From positions 1-36,760 of the forward strand of contig NZ_LNXS01000020.1 in the NCBI RefSeq assembly GCF_001467525.1: 36,760 bases of DNA. Direction: 5' to 3'. This stretch comes from Legionella anisa (GTDB lineage: Bacteria; Pseudomonadota; Gammaproteobacteria; Legionellales; Legionellaceae). A model generated the notes under the pieces. That model was given only the letters and a program-made list of their open reading frames with translations. It ran no database searches and was not told the origin of the DNA. Numbering within the stretch: position 1 is the stretch's first letter; each line of letters opens with the position of its first letter. The translations under genes and the position numbers were made by a program. Below are positions 17,650 through 25,968 of this stretch, piece after piece.

Positions 17650-17664
17650 ATCTAAAAATTAGAT
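17650..17664. promoter_or_regulatory. probable LysR-type binding site
   Basis: ATCTAAAAATTAGAT is a dyad with a T-N11-A core and one mismatch. It sits 21 bases upstream of the lysR ATG within the divergent intergenic region shared with the SnoaL-like gene. It fits the general LysR box rule. Binding is inferred. Confidence 0.5.
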
Positions 17665-17742
17665 ATATTTGGTCAAAATTATGCGCTTTTTTTATTTAAA
17701 TAGCTATTTATAATCAATTTGTTAGATTAATAAGGAGCGCTA

Positions 17743-18189
17743 ATGAACAAAGTACTGTTATCACTCATTACGAGTGGTTTATTGATTCACTCAGTTTCTG
17801 GAATTGCAGGTTCAATCCAGGAGACCAACAAACACGTCGTCACGCAATTTTATCAAAAAGCATTGAATGAAAAGAATTTTGATGCAGCAAAAAATTACCT
17901 GGGTGCTTGGTATATCCAGCATAATCCTATGGTTCAAGATGGGATTGAAGGTTTAAAAAATTACATTAATTATTTGAAAAGCACTTATCCGCAATCGCAT
18001 AGTGAAATTAAACGTATTTTTGCTGATGGGGATTATGTGATTATACATGTCCATTCTGTTTTAGAGCCTGGTACTCAAGGACTAGCCATTGTGGATATTT
18101 ATCGTCTGGAAAACAATAAAATTTACGAGCATTGGGATGTAATTCAACCTATTCCTGCTGAGTCAGCAAACAGTAATGGAATGTTTTAG
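17743..18189 (+). CDS. exported SnoaL-like (NTF2-fold) protein
   Basis: This 148-residue protein has a short signal peptide (MNKVLLSLITSGLLIHSVSGIAG) and one SnoaL-like domain of the NTF2 fold. Family marks are VTQFYQKALNEKNFDAA, YIQHNPMVQDGIEGLKNYI, FADGDYVIIHVHSV, and the ending DIYRLENNKIYEHWDVIQPIP. The group is often labelled predicted SnoaL-like aldol-condensation enzyme, but its real reactions are mostly unknown. AAGGAG lies just before the ATG. It is divergently paired with the LysR gene. Confidence 0.85.
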   Translation: MNKVLLSLITSGLLIHSVSGIAGSIQETNKHVVTQFYQKALNEKNFDAAKNYLGAWYIQHNPMVQDGIEGLKNYINYLKSTYPQSHSEIKRIFADGDYVIIHVHSVLEPGTQGLAIVDIYRLENNKIYEHWDVIQPIPAESANSNGMF

Positions 18190-18208
18190 AACTCTCTCCC
18201 CACCTTCC

Positions 18209-18454
18209 CTAGCAAACATCTTCTCCCACAATGGGAGAGGGTGAAAACATAGGAACATATGGAATTTGACCATTTACAACACCTGAAGGAAATTTTGATT
18301 TTAAATCATCTACAAAGTACAATGATTTAAAATAGTTTTTCAATAAGATACAGGATGCTGATGCGGGGAATAAACTATCTACTAGATATTTAAAAAATGA
18401 CCAATAACGGGAACCATTACCAGCAATCAGTACTAGATTTTCCCTTATTTTCAT
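18209..18454 (-). CDS. doubtful small ORF running into a repeat
   Basis: An 81-codon frame with a GGAGAG site before its ATG. The product is unrecognised and its C-terminus (FSPSPIVGEDVC) is encoded by the CTCTCCC/GGGAGAG repeat at 18222-18238, which is typical of chance or decayed frames. The surrounding gap from 18190 to 18708 holds no other recognisable gene. Confidence 0.25.
   Translation of the reverse strand: MKIRENLVLIAGNGSRYWSFFKYLVDSLFPASASCILLKNYFKSLYFVDDLKSKFPSGVVNGQIPYVPMFSPSPIVGEDVC
18222..18238. repeat. short hairpin repeat downstream of SnoaL-like gene
   Basis: TCTCCCA and TGGGAGA pair perfectly around the loop CAA. A CTCTCCCC stretch 27 bases upstream and a GGG tail extend the theme. 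Related CCCTCTCCC and GGGGAGAGGG runs occur at about 36538-36605, so it belongs to a dispersed family. No T-run follows. Confidence 0.5.
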
Positions 18455-18708
18455 TTCTCTCCATTACTTATTATTGTATTTTTGTTTAGAGCTCTCCCTT
18501 TTGCTCTTCTTTAAGATATATGATATGTATTAGTCCACTCACTCTCTTGTTATTGCAATCGATTGCCATTGACTGTTATTTATTTCCATTTATTGATTCG
18601 TTTTTATTCTGCAAGGAGCGCTTATGACGTATCGCTTATTTCTTTAGCGCTTAATCACCTCTAAACCAACGGAGTATTGTTTAATCTTACTTACATCAAG
18701 GATACAAG

Positions 18709-21008
18709 ATGAATGGGAAACAGTTTATTAACAAAATAATTACAGGGACATGGATGATGCTTGGCATGGCTTTTGTGCATGCAGGAACTCCATTATGGAC
18801 ATTTACACCCTTAACCACAACGAAAATCACGGTCGCTGCGAATGACACTACTACTGTGAAATATCAAGTCACGAATCAATCCAAAAAGTCGCATACATTA
18901 GCGATGAAAGCCATTCCTGGCGTGACGCAAGTAACTACAGCGGGCAATTGCCCCAATCCCTTTATTTTAGGCTACCAGCAATCGTGTATTTTGAATTTAT
19001 CCATTAATGGCAGTGCCTTAAATGGGAATATCTTAGGCGGGCCTGTCGTATGCCAACAAGGCAATCCAAGCCAATGTTATCAGCCAAGTCGTGCCAACAG
19101 CTTGCAAATTACCAAAGGACCTGCAGTGGATTACACGATTGGAGGCTCTGTTTTTGGTCTTTCAGGGACTTTGGTTCTGGTGAATAATGGTAGTGATGCA
19201 TTAACCCTCAATGCAGACGGAACCTTTACCTTTTCCAATGCCTTGCCTCCAGGAAGCTCTTATCTGGTCACGATACAAAGTCAGCCTGCAACCAAAACCT
19301 GTACCGTAACCAATGGCAGTGGCACAATCACCAATGCTAATGTAACCAACGTTATCGTGAACTGTTCTACCAATACCCGAACTGTAGGGGGTACTGTTTC
19401 TGGACTTGCAGCATCCGAATCCATGGTGCTTCAAAATAACGGCGGCAATAACTTAACCATCAACAGCAACGGCTCATTTACCTTTTCGGCTCCCGTTGCT
19501 CAAGGTGCAACCTATAATGTAACAATTCTGACTCAGCCAACAACTCAAACCTGTACGGTGACCAACGGCAGTGGCACAGCAGGTGCTTCCAATATCATCA
19601 ACGTGCAAGTAACCTGCTCAACCAATGCTTATACGGTAGGAGGTACTGTATCTGGGTTATCTGGGACTGTTGTGCTGCAAAATAACAGCACAGACAATCT
19701 GTCCCTGAGTAGCAATGGGGCATTTACCTTTTCAACATCAGTAGCTCAGGGTGCACCCTATAATGTGACCGTATTAACACAACCAACAGGACAAACCTGT
19801 ACGGTCATGAATGGCAGTGGCACGATGGGTGGGGGTAATGTCACTAATGTGGGGGTAAACTGCGTGATGAATACGACCACATTGAGCATGAGTATTAGCA
19901 ATTTGGCCTTAAGTGTAACAGGGCTTACAGAATATGGGGTAAGCGGAACGCCTTCCTCCGGGCTTGCCCGTGTCATTACCATTACCAATACAGGAAGCAG
20001 TACCGCAGTGAACTTATCGATAACCCCGCCTACCTGGCCCGCAGGGACTGCACACTTGACAAACTGTGGCAGCACCCTGGCGGCAAGCGGCAGTTGTACC
20101 ATTACCGTCACACCAGGCAGTACAGCGACCTCAGATGGCACCAATCCCTGTTCAAGTAATGGAACTGCTCCTCTTCCCGGAGCAGTTCAAGTGAGTGCTG
20201 ACAACGCAACCACAGTATCCACCGATGTCGTTGTGTTAAGCTATGGCTGCATTTATCAAGGCGGTTATGTGTATGCTTTTGATGACACAACCCCAAATAC
20301 CAGCAGTGTAGGCGGGAAAGTAGCCACAACATCTGACCAGGCTGCACCTTATCCCAATGGCATTGTGTGGAGTTCCAATGGCGGTACGGGTGGCGGAACT
20401 GGTGGTTCTGACCCTGTTGATGTAAGCTATGATACACTTCCTGGAATTGCTTTGGCATCCACATCTTCAGTAGGCTCACCACTTACGCCACATTTTCTTC
20501 ATTTTTTGCAAGTACCTACACCAATCCTAATCCTTTTACCTCTGCATCTTTTTCCATGTGTAATGGAATATCAGATGGCTCTTGCAATACAAGCAACGCC
20601 GTGACGTTTTATAATCAATTCATTACAAATAATATACAAGGAAATGGAGGAACCCCTCCCTTTACAGCGTCTCCCGGGCCAACAAACATCACTTATTATG
20701 CTGCAGGATTATGCAAACAAACGATTGCTACTTATTCTGATTGGTACCTGCCTGCGATTTGTGAGATGGGATATGGAATTACTTGTGGCAATTCAAGCAC
20801 CCCAACTCTGCAAAACATGCAATCCAGTCTTGTCGATTTTAATAGCCTTAACCTGCTTGGAGGCCTCTACTGGAGTTCTACAGAGGAATCTGCCAATCCG
20901 CAGTTCGACATATGGGAGCAGTTCTTTTCCCCAAGTAGCAGCAATCAGACCGACGTCCCTAAGCTCTTCCAGCTTGGAGTTAGATGTTCTAGGGCTTTAA
21001 CCCTTTAA
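18709..21008 (+). pseudogene. frameshifted secreted Lcl/DUF1566-type surface protein
   Basis: The first frame (18709-20604) encodes a signal peptide (about residues 1-26), an Ig-like start, and three tandem beta repeats of roughly 80 residues beginning [YR]T[IV]GG (about 142-387). An Ig-like region with paired cysteines and a Gly-rich linker follow. The second frame, open through 20556-21008, carries the DUF1566/Lcl C-terminal domain (TYYAAGLCKQT, SDWYLPAICEMGY, GGLYWSSTEES, and the family-typical RCSRALTL ending). The two frames join if one base is restored at about 20481: GSP reads directly into TYATFSSFFASTYTNPNPF. The lesion is therefore a one-base deletion, or a sequencing error. Intact relatives are surface-exposed adhesin-like proteins. 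An in-frame T-TTT-TTG lies at 20502-20508. Confidence 0.8.
19132..19873 (+). repeat. three tandem repeats encoding beta modules
   Basis: Three successive units of about 245 bases encode the motif series [YR]T[IV]GG-[ST]-V-x-GL, then NGxFTFS, then QPxxxTCTVxNGSGT, and end [VN]xVxC. Units 2 and 3 are more alike than either is to unit 1. Such repeats can recombine and change the length of the surface protein. Confidence 0.75.
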
Positions 21009-21331
21009 CGCCTTTTTTTGACCTTGCCTTGCCTGACCGCAAAGCAGGTCATTAATTTTAGATTTACCATGCTGCGCTGTATATCGAGGTCACAATTGAT
21101 TTTAAGAATTTTTGAAATCACCAACGAGTTTAGTAAATCAATTAGCACATGAAGAACAGATTTATAGAAAGCCACCCTTCATAGCGAACTTAGGTGATGA
21201 CCATTACCAAGCTGATTTCATTTGATTTTTTATGGCAGAAAAAATTCCAGTCGATCTTTTATCGGCCAAGTCATTTCGCAATAGCGATCTATTAGATACA
21301 CTTAAGATGTACAACTCATGGATTTTTCATT
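21009..21331. other. intergenic stretch with no recognised feature
   Basis: This gap of 323 bases begins with a T-run (CGCCTTTTTTTGACC) after the DUF1566 stop, which may help termination. A 44-codon frame from an ATG near 21232 overlaps the nudC start and has no ribosome-binding site. No promoter was identified with confidence. Confidence 0.4.
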
Positions 21332-22147
21332 ATGTCAAAACCATTTATCTCACAAATTCATCCTCCTGAATCATTTGTTGAACCTCCATTCTGGTTTATT
21401 TTCCATGGTGAAGACATTCTTTTACAGGACCATACCATACCGCAATTGATCAGTATTAACCTCCTCAACCTTTCTATTGAGCGGCAAATTTATTTAGGAA
21501 CCTACGGCAATACGCCTTGTTTTGCAGCGCAAATCAGCACACAACCCTTTGCATTACCTCCCAATATGGCTTTTCAGCATATTCGTCAAGCGCATGAAAT
21601 TCTGCGCGACGAAGATTTGTTTTTACTTGTTTCCAAGGCAAAGCAACTCTTGCATTGGGATAAAAGTACCCAGTTTTGTGGCTATTGCGGCCATCAAACC
21701 CAATACAGCACTAAAGAGCGCGCCAAAATATGTCCAGTCTGTAATTCATTAATTTTTCCGCAAATCGCGCCCGTTATGTTGGTATTAATCTGGCGAGATG
21801 ATGAAATATTGCTGGCGCGTTCTCCTCATTTTATGCCTGGAATCTATAGTCTCTTGGCGGGTTTTGTAGAACCAGGAGAAATGCTGGAACAAACAGTGAT
21901 GCGCGAAGTAAAAGAAGAGGTCAGTTTGAACATAAAAAATTTGCACTATTTTGCTTCTCAACCCTGGCCATTTCAAAGTAATTTAATGTTAGGGTTTATT
22001 GCGGAATACTACAGCGGCGAAATTCAAATCGATGTGACTGAAATTGAAGATGCCCAGTGGTTCTCAATAAAAAACCTGCCTCAACTACCCAAACCCATTA
22101 GTCTTTCACGTCAAATGATTGATAAATATTTAGCAATACGTCTTTGA
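21332..22147 (+). CDS. nudC: NADH pyrophosphatase / NAD-capped RNA hydrolase
   Basis: The 271-residue enzyme hydrolyses NADH to NMNH and AMP and removes NAD caps from RNA. All NudC marks are present: a zinc ribbon with C116, C119, C134 and C137 (FCGYCG and CPVC), the Nudix box starting at G177 (GFVEPGE-x7-REVKEEV), and the NudC-specific SQPWPFQSN (209-217). The Gly near the end of the Nudix box is replaced (EEVSL), which NudC tolerates variably. Length is normal. It is preceded by the decayed surface-protein gene and stands apart from it functionally. Confidence 0.93.
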   Translation: MSKPFISQIHPPESFVEPPFWFIFHGEDILLQDHTIPQLISINLLNLSIERQIYLGTYGNTPCFAAQISTQPFALPPNMAFQHIRQAHEILRDEDLFLLVSKAKQLLHWDKSTQFCGYCGHQTQYSTKERAKICPVCNSLIFPQIAPVMLVLIWRDDEILLARSPHFMPGIYSLLAGFVEPGEMLEQTVMREVKEEVSLNIKNLHYFASQPWPFQSNLMLGFIAEYYSGEIQIDVTEIEDAQWFSIKNLPQLPKPISLSRQMIDKYLAIRL

Positions 22148-22322
22148 TAAATATAAAAATCTTCCTGTAAGTTTGCGGCGAATAAAGTACCTATTTATTG
22201 ATAATGGGTACATCAAAATTTCTATCAATCTCTTAAGCGCGCTCCCCCCCGAGCAACATAGAACTTCTTCTAATCTGCGACTACACTTGTGTTATAAGCA
22301 GTATAAAAATGAGAGATCTCAA

Positions 22323-22760
22323 ATGGACAAATCGAGGTTTTTAAGCAAGGTTCTTGGGATTTATTTGATCATTGTCAGTTTAGCTATGTTTGCCAACCTG
22401 CAGCAATTTACAATTTATGTTCAAGAGCTGCTCAAGGATGCTCCATTAATGTTGGTCACCGGCTTTTGGACTCTTATTATTGGATTACTTATGGTTGTAA
22501 GCCATAATGTTTGGCAATGGAACTGGCGGCTCTTAATTACCCTCATTGGCTGGATTATACTCCTGAAAGGGGCAAGCATGATTTTTTATCCACATTATGT
22601 TGATAGAGCGACTCTTGTTTTTATGCAAGATACAAATATTGCATACAGCGCAGCGGGGTTTGAGCTAATTCTTGGAATAATACTTTGTTACTTGGGCTTT
22701 AAACGGAGTCGAAAAGTAAAGTCTGTTGACCAAAAGAGTAGAAATGGGAACAAGTCCTAG
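22323..22760 (+). CDS. four-helix integral membrane protein
   Basis: The 145-residue protein has four membrane segments at about residues 9-27, 41-59, 70-87 and 109-124, and a basic tail (RSRKVKSVDQKSRNGNKS). The frame is open further upstream from a TTG at 22173, but those 50 codons are not hydrophobic or conserved-looking. The ATG at 22323 has a GAGAG site before it, so it is chosen. No family is named. The pattern of a small four-TM protein with GFWTLIIGLLMVVSHNVW is seen in several uncharacterised bacterial groups. Confidence 0.65.
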   Translation: MDKSRFLSKVLGIYLIIVSLAMFANLQQFTIYVQELLKDAPLMLVTGFWTLIIGLLMVVSHNVWQWNWRLLITLIGWIILLKGASMIFYPHYVDRATLVFMQDTNIAYSAAGFELILGIILCYLGFKRSRKVKSVDQKSRNGNKS

Positions 22761-22825
22761 TCAATGTATAGATTGTTAGGTTAAAGTATTATGTCCAGTT
22801 TTATTTTTCACTTAAGGGAATGGTA

Positions 22826-23182
22826 ATGAAAATTTTAGCAAAATCACTTTTTTGTACTGTCTTTTTGGCCAATATTGCTTTTGCTGATGATGTATCACAA
22901 TTTAATACACAAATCCAAAATCAGTTAAAACAATTGCAGGCACAACAACAGCAGCAAACACAACAAATGAACGCCCAACTCCAGGCGCAAATTCAAAAAG
23001 TACAAGCTGAGCTACAAGAACAAATACAATCAGTAAATACCCAACTGCAGACTCAGATAAAAACGTCACAAAGCCAATTACAGGCCCAAATACAATCGGT
23101 GAATTCACAGGTTCAACAATTAGCAAGTAAACAAGGTATGCAACAAGTACCTGTTCCGGCTGCTCCAGAAAAAACAAAATAA
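22826..23182 (+). CDS. exported glutamine-rich hendecad coiled-coil protein
   Basis: The 118-residue protein has a signal peptide (MKILAKSLFCTVFLANIAFA, cleaved before DDV). A long coiled coil follows in which about one third of residues are Gln. From residue 51 to 94 the sequence runs as four 11-residue units of the pattern xLQxQIQxVxx. The end is Pro/Ala/Lys-rich. The second ATG (22826) is preferred because AAGGG sits 7 bases before it; the ATG at 22820 is too close to that site. No family or partner is recognised. It is probably a periplasmic rod or stalk. Confidence 0.7.
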   Translation: MKILAKSLFCTVFLANIAFADDVSQFNTQIQNQLKQLQAQQQQQTQQMNAQLQAQIQKVQAELQEQIQSVNTQLQTQIKTSQSQLQAQIQSVNSQVQQLASKQGMQQVPVPAAPEKTK

Positions 23183-23197
23183 AGTAGGTCATGTATT

Positions 23198-23217
23198 ATT
23201 CCCGCGCAAGCGGGAAT
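23198..23217. terminator. perfect hairpin with GCAA loop
   Basis: ATTCCCGC and GCGGGAAT form an 8-base stem around the tetraloop GCAA, 16 bases after the coiled-coil gene stop. There is no strong T-run, only TTGTCTTTCG. It could act as a terminator or RNA-stabilising end. It also resembles the dispersed CCCGC-CTAC-GCGGG hairpins elsewhere in the window. Confidence 0.5.
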
Positions 23218-23370
23218 TGTCTTTCGTTAGACCAATTTTATCCCTTCTCTTTTATATTTCTTCTTAGTCTGTTTAAGCAAAAAATGCATTAAAGGTATAT
23301 AATTTAAATTGACCTGACTTAGAACAATAGAGATTTATTTACAAAGTCTAGAGGGAACGGGTGAGGGAAC

Positions 23371-25671
23371 ATGGCAAGACGTCAAATTGATTACCAAAAA
23401 GTGGCACAGGCTGCCGAACATGTTAAAAAGCAAGGCCGCGAACCATCGCTTACGAATGTATGTGAAGAATTAGGAATCATTACACCAACTCCTAACTTAT
23501 CTATCCTTCTTGAAAAATGGTATCACACCCAACCCGAATTTCAGCGCTCTATTAAAGCCCCCCTTTCAGAAAATATTAATGTAAAAACCCATGATATTCT
23601 TGAAAAAAATATAGAATTGGAAAAATCCCTATCCCTGTTACGTGCCACGCTTGAGTCAACCGCAGATGGTATCATGATGGTGAATGGAAAAGGACAAGTA
23701 GTTGATTGGAATCAAAAATTTGTGGAAATGTGGCGGATTCCTTCTCATATGCTGGAATCAGGTACCGAGAGTATTGGTTTTGAATATATTTTACAACAAC
23801 TAAGCAATCCTGAAGCAGTAATTGCTGATGTGAAATATCTTTATGAAAATCCGGAATGGCAAGGAGAATTGCCCGTTTTGCATTTTAAAGATGGACGAAT
23901 TTTTGAACGATTCACCCAACCACAGCGAATAGGCTCCGAAATTGTTGGGCGAGTCTACAGTTTCAGGGATATCACTCAGAAATTGATGGAAGAAGATGAA
24001 CTTCGTATCAGAGAGCGCGCCATTGAAGCAAGTACACATGGTGTTGCGATTCTTGATATTTCTAAACCTGATTTGCCTATTATTTATGTTAATAAAGCCT
24101 TTGAACGCATTACGGGATATAGTGAACGACAGATATTAGGACAAAATCTTGCATTTTTGCATGGAAGCAAGATAGAACATGTGAACCAAAAGCGAATAAA
24201 TCTGGCAATTAAAGAGTTACGCGAAGAAACGGTCGAGTTGGAAAGTTACCGACGCAGTGGTGAAGTTTTTTGGGGTGAAGTAAGTGTTGCTCCTGTCAGA
24301 GATTCATTCGATAACGTGAGACATTATGTCTGTCTTCTTAATGATGTCACTCAGCGCCGCGAAATGGAACAACAATTAATTCAACAAGCAACTCATGATT
24401 CGCTCACAGAATTACCCAATCGCGTTTTATTAATCGACCGCGTGGATCAAGCAATTTTACAAGCCAAGAAGAAAGGGAGCATATTAGGCTTTTTATTCCT
24501 TGATCTGGATCACTTCAAAATGACAAACGATACTTTGGGGCATAGCATTGGGGACAGGCTGTTGCAGGCCGTCTCCAACCGTTTGCTTCTTGCTACGGAT
24601 GATTTTGATACCGTTTGCCGCTTAGGAGGCGATGAATTTATTGTTTTGTTGCAGGATGTTGCCACCGAGGTGCAAGCACAACAAAAAGCAGAAGAAATAC
24701 TGACTTCTCTAGCCAAACCCTTTCAGATTGATCAACATAATTTAAAAATCACCGGCAGTATAGGGATAAGCTATTACCCTAAAGATGGCGATGATTATGA
24801 ATCATTAATGAAGAGTGCTGATTTGTCGATGTATCATGCGAAGGATAATGGCCGCAATACATATCGTACTTATGATAAAGAAATGAATATGCGTGTCATT
24901 AATCGCATGCAACTGGACAATGCATTACGTGACTCTCTAAAGAGAAATGAATTTCATCTGGTGTATCAACCCTTTATTAATTTAACTACAAATAAAATTA
25001 TAGGCTTCGAGGCATTGTTGCGTTGGCACAGCCATATTTTAGGAGATGTTCCTCCCAATGAATTTATAAGCATGGCTGAGGAGAATGGCTTAATTCTTGA
25101 TATTGGTATGTGGGTTTTGCAAGAAGCGTGCAGTCAACTTGTGCGCTGGCATCATCAAGGCTATGACCAACTCACTGTCGCTGTAAATATCTCGGGTCGC
25201 CAGTTCCGTCAAACTCATTTACCTGAGATAATTGAAAAAATTCTTCTTGAAACAGGCTTGCCTGCTAAATTCTTGGAGTTGGAACTTACTGAAAGCTTAC
25301 TTGTTGATAATGTAAAACATGCTGTTGAAACAATGTATGAATTGAAAGACATGGGAACAAAATTAGTGATTGATGATTTTGGTACGGGCTACTCCAGTTT
25401 ATCCTATCTCAAGCAATTTCCTGTTGATAAATTAAAAATTGATCGCTCTTTTATCAGTGAATTAGTCAATAGGGAAAATGATGCCGCGATCACAAAAGCA
25501 ATTATCAATTTGGGTCATAGCTTAAATTTGGAGGTGTTGGCTGAAGGAGTAGAAACAGAGTTACAACGCGACTTTATTATGCAGCATGGATGTGACTATG
25601 CACAGGGCTATTATTTCGCAATGCCTCAAAAAGCGGAAGAATTAAAAGATTTTATTATTCATCATATTTAA
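23371..25671 (+). CDS. KfrA_N-like DNA-binding PAS-PAS-GGDEF-EAL protein
   Basis: This 766-residue protein combines cyclic-di-GMP domains with a putative DNA-binding head. Residues about 8-50 (KVAQAAEHVKKQGREPSLTNVCEELG) follow the KfrA_N helix-turn-helix pattern. Two PAS domains follow (about 88-205 and 212-335). The GGDEF domain has an intact GGDEF at 419-423, but the upstream inhibitory RxxD site is replaced by DxxD. The EAL domain has EAL at 547-549, DDFGTGYSSL, and the ending AEGVET and GYYFAMP, so both diguanylate cyclase and phosphodiesterase activities look possible. There is no membrane segment, so it is cytosolic. It is transcribed alone after GAGGGAAC. Confidence 0.88.
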   Translation: MARRQIDYQKVAQAAEHVKKQGREPSLTNVCEELGIITPTPNLSILLEKWYHTQPEFQRSIKAPLSENINVKTHDILEKNIELEKSLSLLRATLESTADGIMMVNGKGQVVDWNQKFVEMWRIPSHMLESGTESIGFEYILQQLSNPEAVIADVKYLYENPEWQGELPVLHFKDGRIFERFTQPQRIGSEIVGRVYSFRDITQKLMEEDELRIRERAIEASTHGVAILDISKPDLPIIYVNKAFERITGYSERQILGQNLAFLHGSKIEHVNQKRINLAIKELREETVELESYRRSGEVFWGEVSVAPVRDSFDNVRHYVCLLNDVTQRREMEQQLIQQATHDSLTELPNRVLLIDRVDQAILQAKKKGSILGFLFLDLDHFKMTNDTLGHSIGDRLLQAVSNRLLLATDDFDTVCRLGGDEFIVLLQDVATEVQAQQKAEEILTSLAKPFQIDQHNLKITGSIGISYYPKDGDDYESLMKSADLSMYHAKDNGRNTYRTYDKEMNMRVINRMQLDNALRDSLKRNEFHLVYQPFINLTTNKIIGFEALLRWHSHILGDVPPNEFISMAEENGLILDIGMWVLQEACSQLVRWHHQGYDQLTVAVNISGRQFRQTHLPEIIEKILLETGLPAKFLELELTESLLVDNVKHAVETMYELKDMGTKLVIDDFGTGYSSLSYLKQFPVDKLKIDRSFISELVNRENDAAITKAIINLGHSLNLEVLAEGVETELQRDFIMQHGCDYAQGYYFAMPQKAEELKDFIIHHI

Positions 25672-25968
25672 ACCTAGAAAAATTTTCCTATCATTTTCTT
25701 GAATTCTTTATCAAGTCGGTATGATTTTTGCTGTTAAAAATTACGATGCGATAGATGTAGCGTATTTTTATGTTGAATTGATTTATTAAAAATAGAACTC
25801 TTACATAACCTGTAGATTTTTGCTTATCGTGTATTTCGAGTTCTAATGCAGTCGTAGTAATTGTTGCCTGAATGAAGTCAATAGAGCGAGTCTCGAGGAT
25901 TTTGTGACTCAACCTCAGATTAAATCCACGCCTTCATTTGAGGCTTCAATCGTTCTAAGGAGACTGGA
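25672..25968. other. intergenic region upstream of kmo
   Basis: A 297-base AT-rich gap lies between the GGDEF-EAL gene and kmo. A 73-codon minus-strand frame inside it lacks a ribosome-binding site and resembles nothing. No clear promoter or terminator was found. Confidence 0.35.

Noticed and set aside
21232..21374. 44-codon plus-strand ORF upstream of nudC
   Set aside because: No ribosome-binding site, overlaps the start of a certain gene, and another frame there reads equally well.
22902..23192. 96-codon minus-strand ORF opposite the coiled-coil gene
   Set aside because: It is the mirror of a repetitive Gln-rich frame; repeats open several frames at once, and the plus-strand product has a signal peptide and ribosome-binding site.
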